In this document: positions 54,801 through 63,333 of the stretch, one piece after another
How the letters are laid out: each line of letters opens with the position of its first letter
Position numbering within the stretch: position 1 is the stretch's first letter
From: Leguminivora glycinivorella
Lineage: Eukaryota; Arthropoda; Insecta; Lepidoptera; Tortricidae
Assembly: GCF_023078275.1 (NCBI RefSeq)
Contig: NC_062983.1
Coordinates: 14,253,001 to 14,317,000, forward strand
Direction: 5' to 3'
DNA length: 64,000 nt
Made by a program: the position numbers and the translations under genes
The notes under the pieces: model-generated
The model's input: the letters and a program-made list of their open reading frames with translations, nothing else
What the model was told of the DNA's origin: nothing
Databases searched by the model: none

Positions 54801-57800
54801 AACCCCTGATTGATGGGCTGAGAAGCACCATGTCATCGGCGTAGCTAAAATTATTCATGCATGTAGTGCCAATATGGCAGCCCACTCTGGTACTTCTCAG
54901 CTCAACAATCAGCTCGTTTACGTATATACTAAAGAGGTCCGGCGAAGTCAAGCCTCCCTGGCGTACTCCACACTCTAATCTATATTCATTAGAGGTTGTG
55001 TCGCCCCATCTTACACAGTTTGTTTGGTTCTCGTACCAATATCTCAACAGACTCACGATTTTCGAAGGAACATTAGACTTTGAGAGTTTGTCCCATAGCA
55101 ACTTTAAGTTAACTAGGTCAAAAGCTCGACTTAAATCTAGAAAACAAGCGTATACTGAGGATTCCCTTGCCACATAGTAATTAACTGTACTCTTAAGGCT
55201 GAAAATCGCTGAATCTGTTGAGAGGCCGGGACGAAAACCAAACTGGGCATCATCTATGCACATATTGCGCTTCAATTCTGGGTGTATTAGCCTTTCAAGT
55301 ATCTTACCTAGAATTGTACCTAAGGATATCGGTCTGTAATTTTTGATACTTGAAAGATCACCTGTTCTATTTTTTGGCACTGGAACCACCACGGTCTTAA
55401 CAAGTTTCTCAGGTAGGTACCCAAATTTAAGACAATGATTGTACAAATCAGCTAATAATCCAAATACTCTGTCACCGGCGTAAAGTATATGCTCTACACT
55501 CAACCCGTCAAAACCCGGAGACTTACCTCGCTTCATTTGTCTGACAACCTTGGCTACATCCTCGGCACTGAAGTGAATGCAGTCTGCAGTCTCCGAGTCT
55601 GGACGCCGCGACAGAGTCTCGAAGTGAGGCTCAGCACCCGCAGGGAGTGACTTGACACCAAAGTGTTGTGAGAACAACTCGGCAATCTCCTTTGCATCGT
55701 GTACGCCTTCGATACTGACCGGAACACTAGTTTTAGGATTAAGTTTTTTTGTATCCTTCCAGAACTTGGAGAAGTTCTTATCAGCTCGATGGGTGGCTAG
55801 AATGTCCATACGAATAGTGTCCTCGTTGTTCTGACACCACCTTAGTTTATTCTTAAAAACCTTTCGACTGTGGATCATTTGGTCAAACGTGTCCCCAATA
55901 AGCGGTCTCCCACTAATGTCCCAACAACTGAGACACCGTTTGGCCCACTCGTGACTTTCTCTCACGTGGTAGTTCCAGCCCAAAACCTTTTGAACTGGTT
56001 TCCGTTCACCGCGACAGGCATTTATACTAGATGCTGCTGCTTTTTGCAGCGCGGTTATGATTCTGTCATAGAATATATCAATCTGATACCGATGTTTCAT
56101 GCATAAAACTTGCTGACAATCTTCACAATAGTTGCCGTGACTATTCAACTTAATTAGTCTTAACCTAGTATCACAGTGCTTAGCGTACGTATTAATATGA
56201 TTTAAGTCTCTTGTGCCCCATCGGACTCCACTTAGCACATTTGGTGTTCTGTCCACTTCCTTTTTATTGCTAATCCCACTCATCTCACACACAACAGACA
56301 TTGGAAAGTGGTCGGACCAGTAAACACCGTAGTCGACCTGCACGGCTGTAATAGTGTCCCGCGCCGCCTGTGTCGTGACACAGTGATCAAGCCACCGTCT
56401 GGAGAAGTGAGCATCACTCACAAAGGTGTAGGTACCCCCAGTTAGCAGTTCCATATCCGCGCAGACCAGTGAGTGATCAGCACAGAAAGCCTGGAGCTCC
56501 AACCCAAACCTGGTGCCGGGGTGCGCATTGTAGTCGCCCAGAACATAGGCCGCTTCTGCATCGCTGTCGGTTATTGTGGCCGCTACGTTCGCGAGACAGT
56601 CGGTGAAATCCGTTAGATTTTCTGCGTTGTCGACCGGTAAATACACACTAAAGACAAGAATGTGACAGCCATCCAAACTAATTTGTACTCCTGCCACCCT
56701 ATCTCCAGTGCAATCCACAACAGATACGTTCGGAAACTTAGATTTTCTCCACAGTAGCGCTAAGCCTCCGTATGGGCGACCTACTAGAACGCCTTTCGAC
56801 GTATCTACTGACGATTTGGCGTGGCATGCAAACTCATCACTTATCTCGTTAACAAAGCCAAGGTCATGGGGAAGTAGCCACGTCTCTTGCAGAGCTACGA
56901 TATCCGCCTTCTTACATAGCTCCCTGACCTGTTCTACCGATCTTCTTATCGACTTACAATTGAACGTAACCATTATAATAGGACATTTGGGTGTACTATT
57001 CATTGCGGGGTTGGTTTGTATCGTTGCGTACGTATTTTTCTCGGTAGCGGCGGTAGACTAGCCCAGAAGGCCAAAAGCCGGTCTCCATCATATTGCCCAA
57101 TTTCCCACTGCTTACAGTGACTTTAAATGAGTTAAAAGTAGTCTCACGGAAGGCTTTTAAAAGTTCAACTTTAACAAAATCTTGTCCACTGTCGCGAATG
57201 TGTTCCTGGATGTCTTCTACGGTTACAGTTTTCTTCGCCCGGGACACATAAATATGGCAAAGTGATTCGGCAACCTGAATACGGCTATTTGTTACCATTG
57301 AACCTCGCATGTTTACAGACTTATTTTTACGTTTCTTATACGTTACTTCTTTAAAGCCACTTTTGTCTTCATTCGAGCTCGCTTGCGTGTCCATAGCCGG
57401 GTATGTACACGAAGCGGTCCCGCTATTAACAATCGTGTCGTCAGGGCGCACACGGTTGAGTTTTGCTTGACTTCGCCGCTGCCGTTTAGACTGGTTCGCT
57501 GCCATATCGCGATAAGACGGTGTCTGCGTTGAACTAGCATCGGCTGGTCGTTGCGCGGTCTCGTTCATAGGCGGAAGCGGAAGAGGCTCAGTGGTCATAC
57601 CCGGAGTATGGGAATGTGTCGGTTCACTCTGCCTTCTTCGAGTTTCTGAATCGAATGAAGAACGTAAGTCCATCATTTCACTATTCATTTTTTGCTGTAA
57701 ATTTGCTAGTTCGGTTTTAATAGTAGACATGTCCTTTAAAAGACGTGTCACATCCACATGGTCGAATGTAACTGGTGGTAACCTGTTTAAATCTTTCGCA

Positions 57801-60800
57801 ACAAATATTGGCTGGTTGTCTGGGTCAATCTCTTCCAGAACCGATATCACGTCGCTAATGTTCTTTTTCTTCTTATCTTCACCCTTTCGACTGACGTTTT
57901 TCAAGTTACCTCCGCAAGCGTTATAAAGGACATTCTTGCCCTCTACAATTTCCGCGTCCGTGAAATTTGATGCACATATTTGTGTAATGCTTAGTTTATC
58001 CAGGACATCAATTTTGTTTTGAACAAAAGCCAGGAACTCGTTAATTATTACACTCGCCATCACTTATCACTTGGACCACACGGCTTAGATATCATTGCAT
58101 GCACGCATGATGAACGTCCGACTGGCATAACGATGCGCCAGGCACTGGTCTCAACTCAGCTAAAACTCAGTTCCTCTGCTTTCATAAGACCGCTTCATCT
58201 CGCCCACCGACCCAAATTAAATGCCTTAAAATACACGAATCAAGTTGTATGCCCTCATCTATGACGACTGTATCGGAGTGTTCGTGCGATAGCATTCGTA
58301 GGGTTAGTTCTCTCAAGTACTTGGGCGTTGTACTGGACGAAAATCTAAATTTTAAAATGCACATTACAGCTACATCAAACCGAGTGCGTAAATTCATTTA
58401 CACAATGAAGTTTTTAAGAAATTGTGCAAACGAGAATCTGTTGAGACTGGTTTATTTTGCCCTATGCCAATCAATCATAAATTATTGCATCTTGGCATGG
58501 GGTGGCTGTGCAAAATCGATTCTCATGCCTCTGGAAAGAGCTCAAAGAGCGGTGCTAAAGGTTGCTCTTCGTAAACACCGACGCTATCCTACTATAGACC
58601 TTTATAAGCAGGCGAATGTCTTGAGCGTCCGAAGATTATTTCTGTTCCGTGCTTCCATTCGTATGCATCAAAATGTATTACAACACTCATCTTACCCTGA
58701 CCTGCTAAAGAAACGAGTGTTTAAAGTTCCCATCCCTTCTGTAAAAACTGCATTTGCTAAACGTTTTAAGCTATTTATTCTTCCTCATGTTTATAATAAT
58801 ATATTAAAAATATGTGACATAAAACTCCACAAGATTACTATGGCTAAAACCCTATTACGAGAGCTCCTATTATCCATGAACTATGATCAGGCTGAAGAGG
58901 TCTTAAAATGGATGACCTAGTATCCTTCTGTTTCTGTTGTTTCTGTTATTTATTTATTTATTTTTTACACTCACACTTATACACTGCACATTTACACAAA
59001 ATCAACACTCATTTATTATTATAGGTAATGCATGCTTAGAGATTGTAGCCTAAAGTCTAAAAATCGTACACAAATGTATTAATTAGCTTTTATAAAATTG
59101 TATATATAGTCCCAAATTGTTAGATTTTGTTACATTTAGCATTTCATTTTTGATTTTCCTTTTTAATGTATGTCAATAGCCGAATCATTTTTGTTAAACT
59201 ATCTTAAGTAACCGGACTTCCGCGAAACAGGCTTTGCCTAGTGTGGAAGTCACAGTAAATGATAAAATTGTAGCTATTCCTTTTCTTGGTAAATAAATTA
59301 TTCTTATTCTTATTCTTATTCTTATTTTGAGAGTTAATGGAATCTAAAATGAACTGGTCTATTTTGATGAAAGTGATGGACTAAATACTGGGCTATGTAT
59401 AAAAAACCGGACGCCTGCCTAATAAAACGGTATCCAATTTTATTTCCGGCAGACGGTGACTCGTCCCCACAAGATGGGCCCCCACAAAAAGCGACATCCA
59501 AGATGGCTCAAGGGCAACACCGGTGTCAGAACTCAAGGGTGTCGAGAGGTGTACACCGCTTTCTGCCCAGTGGCTGTTAAGCCACTGTACCAACTCGCGT
59601 CTTATGCAAATTTTCACTTCCACCCCTGGGGCATGTAGCCCTAACGACTCCACTCTGGACGGCCAGCCAAGGCAAGCCAGAGGTAGAGAGTACTGTCCCA
59701 CCCACCCGCCTTACGGGTAACAGAACCCAGGAGCACTCGGGTACGTGGGGTCGCTGTTCCCCAACAGCTCGCCACAAGCTGCCCTGCGTTGACTGATTGC
59801 ACTGGTAAAACCAATGGGCGATGGGGTCGTCACATCCCTACACCATAAGATTTTAGATGTTATTATTAGGGGTAATTATTAAACTTATATAAGGCTATTT
59901 TATCGATAAAAGGATTGTCGATGTTTTTATTTTGTCAAGCACATAGAACGTGACGTTAGTGCCAGAAAAATAACTAGGTAGATCAATGTTTATTAAGAGT
60001 TCAATACGTTTACTAACTTAATCGTGTTTAGCAAGTATACTCTGTCAAACAAGTCTGTAGGTAAATAAGAACAAAGACAACTATAGGTATCCTTTTCTCT
60101 TTCCCTAAAGAAAAGGATGCATATAGTTTTCTTTGTTCTTATTTACTGTTCTTGTTCTTGTTTGACAGAGTATAGCAAAAGTATGAACTTGCAAAACCAC
60201 CAGCGACAAAGAGTAAAACGGTCAAATTTGAAGGCCAGACACACTTCTCTTTATGACACACTTACCCGTATTGACCAGGGTATTGACCTTATGTAAATAG
60301 GCTACTTGCCTCCTAGTCAAATCAGCTTCTTTTTAAGAACTGTCAAAACGAATTTTAAAGTCTTGCTAAAGGTGGTTTTCCACCGGCAGGGTGTGAATGG
60401 GCAGAGCGGGGAGGGAATAGAAATCGCCCGGACCGTTTTCCACTAAAAATTGCCATTAATAGCCATCGCGGGCCTGCGCGAGCCCGCGCGAGCCCGCGCG
60501 TGCCTGCGCGTGCCTGCCGCAGATTGTAGGTTTCATACGATACTCGAACTCGATGTCGAAAGCAATACGGTACATTTTTACACTAATAAATATCTCAATT
60601 CAAGTCTCGCACATCCTCTTCAATCCGCGCCTCGCCATGTCTCGTCGCGCTCTGCCGGTAGAATATCCACCTTCGAGTTAATTTATACTCTAAATAGAAA
60701 GCAATACGTTTAATTTTTACACCAACTAATATTTCAATTCACGTCCCGCACATCCACGTCAATCCACTCCTCTCCACGCTAAGCCACTTTTCGTCTCGCT

Positions 60801-62244
60801 CTGCCGGTGGGAAACTAACATCAGAGTTAATTTATACTTTAAGTCGGAAGCAATACAGTTCATTTTTACACTAACAAATATCTCAATTAAAGTCCCGCAT
60901 ATCCAAGTCAATCTTTACCATATCCACCAAAGATGCGCTGGGCGAGAATTTAAAATTCGCCATAGAAATTTCAATTCCCTCTCCGCTCTGCCCATTCACG
61001 CTCTAGTCTCCCGGTGGAAAACCACCTTAATATCAAAGAGGATCGAGTATTAAAGAGAGTTAATGTCGAAGTAAAATGTGTACTCACAGTGCATAGACCG
61101 CCATCTCTTGACACAGGCTTAAAACTTTTGAACCTCGGTTTTGACAATTGGGCGCATATTCTTAGCTTGATATGTGTTAAAATGTCAACTATTAATATTA
61201 GCGCCATCTAGCTGAGCGTACCCCAAAGGTATAATGCCATCTAGGCAACCGTACCTTTTTCTGTATGGTACCAAAGACATAATACTCGATCCTCTTTGAT
61301 GGTACTGAGGTACGTTTTTTTTTAGACTTTATCTGTCTATGTATACCGAGTTATATGTATATATCTTTGCTAATATGGAATTAATATGAAATCGAATTGA
61401 GTGAGTTCACGGTTAACTCAGTGACATTAATGACATTATATATTTCTACCTGACATTAAATAGAAATAGGGTTTTAAAATAACTTCTATCCATGTTTTTC
61501 TTATAAGCATTTTATCTGATGCTTTATTTCGTGCATGGTATAAAATATTTTATTTTAAGTACAGTCAAGTTCCCTATTCCGAAATCTCATTGGCACGAGC
61601 CAGGATTTGAACCCGCGACTTCCGGATTGAATGTCCGGCGTAATATCCACTCGACCACCACTGTTTAGAATATCTGTGAGATTATATTTTCATTTCTTCA
61701 CATAAGTAACTCACGTAGGGGTAGGGACAAGCTTGGCCTTGGCTTGTTTACTTTAGTCATAAATTAAATATAACAAGATCATACCAATACCAATCATACC
61801 ATCCCATACATTAAAATGCGACCGCCTACGAACGCGCTTACACTCCACCACATAGATGGCGCCACAAAAAATGCCTTGTTGCCACCGATTATTTGTAGAT
61901 CGGCATTAAGTGTCAATTCCGAGCAGTAAATCTATGTTAAAAGTGACACTTAACGCCATCCACAAGTATAATCGAAAGCTACAAGACATTTTTTTGTGGC
62001 GCCATCTATGTGTGGTGGAGTGTAAGCGCGGTCTTAGGCGGTCGCATTTTAATGTATGGGATGGTATGATCTTGTTATATATAATTTATGCTTTAGTATA
62101 CCTGCATCTTTTCGGAGCAAGTGTGATAAAAACAGATAATGATAATCTAGACTCACCAAAATAGTAGTCCCATTGGATAGCAGTCACATAATTCACAATT
62201 AAAAGCAAACCCAGCACCGGTGTTAGCAAATCTCTCGATCCCAT
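48664..62244 (-). CDS. Three-exon small predicted secreted protein, function unknown
   Basis: Exons 62157-62244, 49189-49274 and 48664-48888 join with consensus splice sites and matching phases (1, then 0) into 132 codons and a stop. Exon 1 begins MGSRDLLTPVLGLLLIVNY, a short basic N-region and a hydrophobic core with likely signal-peptidase cleavage after VTA. The mature part has KKESNSFQCYEKEGTIQIFS and YRNFYQIPEPQDAEISYVRV, then DYDWDTQTVSIIY, and ends in a polar tail. It has a single cysteine and no transmembrane segment beyond the signal. I do not recognise the family. The first intron is 12.9 kb and holds a nest of retrotransposons. That the exons belong together rests on phase and splice-site fit, which is inference. 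Confidence 0.65.
49189..49274 (-). CDS. Secreted protein exon 2
   Basis: Two bases completing a Gly codon, then 28 codons (KKESNSFQCYEKEG to NFYQIP). Acceptor TTTCAG, donor GTAAGT. Confidence 0.65.
49320..49505 (+). mobile_element. SINE body fragment
   Basis: CCCACTTCTGGGCACAGGCT through TTGGGCCACGCTTGGGCTAT and GCGGATTGGGACTTCACGA to the GTTTCCTCGCGATATTTTCC core is a lepidopteran SINE body. The centre contains a local ATATCGCGATAT palindrome. Confidence 0.6.
50463..51563 (+). CDS. CR1-like LINE ORF1 protein
   Basis: 366 codons from the ATG at 50463. Residues 1-50 form a PHD-like zinc finger: CFGCQEKLGQGDEVIEC, CKQTFCTVC and WICPDC. A leucine/glutamate coiled coil follows (about residues 150-200, LDSRVKSLEKLESEN) and then an RNA-binding-like segment around NEIDILGVEELPNESP and ALSRVGP-type text (HVSRVGPKR). 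ORF1 proteins bind element RNA. This frame is undamaged, in contrast to ORF2. Confidence 0.8.
   Translation: MICFGCQEKLGQGDEVIECTSKGCKQTFCTVCINTVRLTQSEVITWICPDCSAKAKKGGDNSSTPVRNYTENVTMRKKTLQTLQQSFPVDPHVSNAGDAAAASADVVPQTQSLVSEMRLLRASANEMLDSFKLRLDQLCEKIETLDSRVKSLEKLESENIILTAKISELENQLESQAQACLRNEIDILGVEELPNESPYHLVLSTATKLGVELRNSDLAHVSRVGPKRQGSSSGDEDSARRIQRPLAVAFVNKAKRDEFLKKARARRSIKSNDIVGSNGPDSLLYVNERLTSSNRRLFRSSRAFATEHRYKYCWVHNGAIFVRKQDAKSGSPAIRIKSDNDLLKLSNAQCKPTADQRCSEGNDSPS
51774..54010 (+). pseudogene. CR1-like LINE ORF2, 5' part (endonuclease and reverse transcriptase), frameshifted
   Basis: The APE-type endonuclease begins near 51906 (KILSLNIRSINKN) with FSECWI. Between about 52310 and 52330 the frame shifts, so that the AGDLNID motif lies in a different frame from the start. 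From 52391 the frame is open through CLDHIFV, SDLxDH-like VTDHD, then reverse transcriptase text NFRPISLLGTFSKLLERVV, FLDLAKAFDTV, FGVPQGSILGPTLF and CYADDTALL, and stops where the antisense LINE begins. A second disruption near 51828 is possible. Confidence 0.85.
54184..57003 (-). CDS. LINE ORF2: APE endonuclease and reverse transcriptase
   Basis: 939 codons, uninterrupted. The endonuclease at about 10-240 has TFNCKSIRRS, LQETWL, VLGDYNAHPG, RRWLDH and SDHFP, the N, E, D/N and SDH positions of the APE family. The reverse transcriptase at about 475-760 has GKSPGFDGLS, NYRPISLGTI, FLDLSRAFD, GVRQGGLTSPDLFSIYVNEL and the catalytic FSYADDMVLL. The C-terminal region (CYTCQLW, MLARRFARC) follows. 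It nicks target DNA and reverse-transcribes element RNA there. All expected catalytic residues can be seen. Confidence 0.9.
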   Translation of the reverse strand: MNSTPKCPIIMVTFNCKSIRRSVEQVRELCKKADIVALQETWLLPHDLGFVNEISDEFACHAKSSVDTSKGVLVGRPYGGLALLWRKSKFPNVSVVDCTGDRVAGVQISLDGCHILVFSVYLPVDNAENLTDFTDCLANVAATITDSDAEAAYVLGDYNAHPGTRFGLELQAFCADHSLVCADMELLTGGTYTFVSDAHFSRRWLDHCVTTQAARDTITAVQVDYGVYWSDHFPMSVVCEMSGISNKKEVDRTPNVLSGVRWGTRDLNHINTYAKHCDTRLRLIKLNSHGNYCEDCQQVLCMKHRYQIDIFYDRIITALQKAAASSINACRGERKPVQKVLGWNYHVRESHEWAKRCLSCWDISGRPLIGDTFDQMIHSRKVFKNKLRWCQNNEDTIRMDILATHRADKNFSKFWKDTKKLNPKTSVPVSIEGVHDAKEIAELFSQHFGVKSLPAGAEPHFETLSRRPDSETADCIHFSAEDVAKVVRQMKRGKSPGFDGLSVEHILYAGDRVFGLLADLYNHCLKFGYLPEKLVKTVVVPVPKNRTGDLSSIKNYRPISLGTILGKILERLIHPELKRNMCIDDAQFGFRPGLSTDSAIFSLKSTVNYYVARESSVYACFLDLSRAFDLVNLKLLWDKLSKSNVPSKIVSLLRYWYENQTNCVRWGDTTSNEYRLECGVRQGGLTSPDLFSIYVNELIVELRSTRVGCHIGTTCMNNFSYADDMVLLSPSIRGLRKLLAVCEQYAHSHGLKYNVLKTKMMVFKSGRGPTNVPPVYLEQAQVERVKGFKYLGHMLTEGLLDDDDIERERRALAVRCNMLARRFARCSDEVKVTLFRAYCLCFYTCQLWSRFTRRAMSKIRVQYNDAYRILMKLPRCCSASTMFAQAEVPDFFAIIRSRVASFWSRLRTSDNSILRELAEHLDNPIYKYWVAVHHDRNRK
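56996..58060 (-). CDS. LINE ORF1 protein
   Basis: 354 codons from the ATG at 58058-58060; a GTG lies one codon upstream but ATG is preferred. The N-terminus (VIINEFLAFVQNKIDVLDKL, then SNFTDAEIVEGKNVLYNAC) is a conserved small helical domain of invertebrate LINE ORF1 proteins. It is followed by a coiled-coil stretch (TIKTELANLQQKMNSEM), a polar linker and a C-terminal RNA-recognition-like region (HIYVSRAKKTVTVEDIQEHI). The stop overlaps the ORF2 start by 8 nt (ATGAATAG), suggesting coupled translation. Confidence 0.8.
   Translation of the reverse strand: MASVIINEFLAFVQNKIDVLDKLSITQICASNFTDAEIVEGKNVLYNACGGNLKNVSRKGEDKKKKNISDVISVLEEIDPDNQPIFVAKDLNRLPPVTFDHVDVTRLLKDMSTIKTELANLQQKMNSEMMDLRSSFDSETRRRQSEPTHSHTPGMTTEPLPLPPMNETAQRPADASSTQTPSYRDMAANQSKRQRRSQAKLNRVRPDDTIVNSGTASCTYPAMDTQASSNEDKSGFKEVTYKKRKNKSVNMRGSMVTNSRIQVAESLCHIYVSRAKKTVTVEDIQEHIRDSGQDFVKVELLKAFRETTFNSFKVTVSSGKLGNMMETGFWPSGLVYRRYREKYVRNDTNQPRNE
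58150..58920 (+). pseudogene. CR1-like LINE ORF2, 3' part
   Basis: The frame resumes exactly at 58150 with NSAKTQFLCFHKT, the segment that normally follows the reverse transcriptase thumb boundary NLLT in CR1 elements. It continues through SSLKYLGVVLDENLNF, ILAWGGC, LERAQRAVLKV to a stop at 58918-58920. Undamaged within itself. Confidence 0.85.
59296..59326 (+). repeat. (TTATTC)n microsatellite, CR1-like LINE 3' end
   Basis: Four to five TTATTC units directly after AAATAAA. CR1 elements characteristically end in short tandem repeats rather than poly-A. Confidence 0.75.
59340..59845. mobile_element. GC-rich 3' part of the outer retroelement
   Basis: Distinctly GC-rich block without a convincing protein frame; it ends at the 15-bp direct repeat. 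Probably the 3' UTR of the outer element of the nest, which lacks a poly-A tail. Confidence 0.45.
60036..60174. mobile_element. Palindromic MITE
   Basis: TATACTCTGTCAAACAAG then AAATAAGAACAAAG is mirrored by CTTTGTTCTTATTTACTG and CTTGTTTGACAGAGTATA. The right arm has a duplicated TTCTTG. Confidence 0.7.
60369..61028. mobile_element. 660-bp MITE with internal tandem repeats
   Basis: The TIR AGGTGGTTTTCCACCGG has an exact complement at the right end, and TAA flanks both sides, as in Harbinger-type elements. Inside, a unit of about 140-150 bp beginning GAAAGCAATAC recurs at 60558, 60697 and 60846 with GTCTCGCTCTGCCGGT-like ends, so subterminal sequence has been amplified. Confidence 0.7.
61032..61300. 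mobile_element. MITE, ATCAAAGAGGATCGAGTATT family
   Basis: ATCAAAGAGGATCGAGTATT at the left is exactly complementary to AATACTCGATCCTCTTTGAT at the right. A decayed relative of the left half is at about 32290-32440. It lies directly next to the preceding MITE. Confidence 0.75.
61593..61665 (-). mobile_element. tRNA-like SINE head
   Basis: The minus strand reads CAGTGGTGGTCGAGTGGATA with B-box GGTTCAAATCC and a trailing CTGGCTCGTGCC. The stem pairs are imperfect and no body of known type follows, so this is a SINE or tRNA pseudogene, not a tRNA gene. Confidence 0.55.
61768..62082. mobile_element. MITE with about 100-bp inverted ends
   Basis: TATAACAAGATCATACCA through CATTAAAATGCGACCGCCTA to CACCACATAGATGGCGCC is mirrored at the right. 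The centre holds ATGTCTTGTAGCT/GTGCCACTTAA-type sequence. It ends 75 bp before the donor of the secreted-protein exon 1, inside its first intron. Confidence 0.8.
62157..62244 (-). CDS. Secreted protein exon 1 (signal peptide)
   Basis: 29 codons plus one base from the ATG at 62242-62244; ends TACTATTTTG at donor GTGAGT. The leucine/valine-rich core predicts export. Confidence 0.65.
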
Positions 62245-62344
62245 TTTGCTAAGACGTGGTGGGCTAAATGAGAAATAAGTGTTTATCTAAATTGTCTTTT
62301 GGTACAAAGTAATATATCGCTGACTGTACTTTTTTTCTAGATGC

Positions 62345-62600
62345 AACTAATACTACAGCACAGTATAATAAAGAGTAGGTACTATCGTACACTATGGCCA
62401 TACCCGCTCACCTCTGAAAGTGCCGCCCACCCTCTTTAGGTTACCTCACAGTTACCGCCTGTCAAAAACGCGAATAGTCGACCTGTCATATTTCACTCAT
62501 ACAAGCATAGTACGCGTTCACCTACACGAGCTTAGACTGTGTGCTAGGAACGCGCCTCTTTCATATATATTTGATCGCCAGTCTCCGAGGTGTGACTACA
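62345..62600 (-). repeat. Inverted partner of the 47206 repeat
   Basis: Reverse complement of the 47206-47425 block, from ACAGCACAGTATAATAAA to TCATATATATTTGATCG. It lies just upstream of the secreted-protein start codon. Confidence 0.7.
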
Positions 62601-62815
62601 GGAAGCAAGCTAGTGTACAAATTCACTTTATAGCTTTATTGTAGTTTCATCTCTGCGTTAATGAATCAACTGGACATGGACAAGACACTTTGTATATGAA
62701 GAAGATAGATTATCAAGATTTTTTATAACTCCCTCGGGAAAAACGTTCTTCTCAAACTCCCGCTATGGCTGCCTGCAAAAGCACACTTACTGAGCAAGTG
62801 TAATTAAAAATTCCT

Positions 62816-62960
62816 AGGGTGCGTTGGGGTAATTTTATAAGTCGTCTAATTTCGAAAGTCAGATAAAAACAGATAAAAATCACCATTATTTCCATCATAT
62901 CAAGATTGCTTCGAAATTACCCGAGCATTTCTGTGCTTCGAAATTACCCCAATGCACCCT
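62816..62960. mobile_element. MITE, second copy of the 17072 family
   Basis: AGGGTGCGTTGGGGTAATTT and TTACCCCAATGCACCCT are the ends; it shares CGTCTAATTTCGAAAGTCA and TACCCGAGCATTTCTGTG inside. Confidence 0.7.
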
Positions 62961-63180
62961 AATAATATAGACCAATACTTACAGAATAGTACAAGGGCGA
63001 TAGACGTCTAAAAGTCATTATAATGGGTAGATCAGTAATTTATAGTAGAACTAAGATTAGCCATCCTAATTAAAAACACCATTTAAAATACGCCGTGACA
63101 TTATACATATTGTAAACGCACGTGAATGTTTAATTACTTGCAGGTAATTACATGGATGCTAATATTATTGTATTTATTAA

Positions 63181-63333
63181 CCATACTAATATTATAAATG
63201 GGAAAGTGTGTGTGTCTGTTTGCTTGTCCGTCTTTCACGGCAAAACGGAGCCACGAATTGACGTGATTTTTTAGGTGGAGATAGTTGAACTTTGTCTCTT
63301 TCTAACGCGAGCGAATCCGCGGGGAAAAGCTAG
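63181..63333 (+). mobile_element. Short Helitron-like element, second copy
   Basis: CCATACTAATATTATAAATG to GCGAGCGAATCCGCGGGGAA and CTAG; same family as 28455-28629, with an internal deletion of about 20 bp. Confidence 0.55.

Larger units (their letters stand above)
54011..58149 (-). mobile_element. Intact antisense LINE inserted into the CR1-like ORF2
   Basis: 4139 bp on the minus strand: a short 5' UTR, ORF1 (58060-56996), ORF2 (57003-54184), a short 3' UTR with AATAAAG and an ATT/ATA microsatellite tail. Both ORFs are open with all visible catalytic motifs, so the copy may be autonomous. The host LINE frame resumes directly after it. The clade is not resolved; reverse transcriptase text is of the Jockey/CR1 superfamily type. 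Confidence 0.85.
50160..59326 (+). mobile_element. CR1-like LINE, interrupted by a second LINE
   Basis: It is a two-ORF non-LTR element: a 5' UTR, ORF1 (50463-51563), ORF2 in two pieces (to 54010, then from 58150 to 58920), a 3' UTR and a microsatellite end (TTATTC)n at 59296-59326. ORF1 with a PHD-like finger, an APE endonuclease and GVPQGSILGP-type reverse transcriptase text fit CR1. The 5' border is approximate. The copy is dead because ORF2 is frameshifted and split. Confidence 0.8.
49911..59845 (+). mobile_element. Nested retroelement block bounded by a 15-bp direct repeat
   Basis: TAAGATTTTAGATGT occurs at 49896-49910 and again at 59846-59860, immediately outside a 9.9-kb block. I read this as the target duplication of an outer retroelement whose GC-rich 5' part (49911 to about 50160) and 3' part (about 59340-59845) are separated by a CR1-like LINE. 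The outer element has no readable protein that I recognise. Confidence 0.6.
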
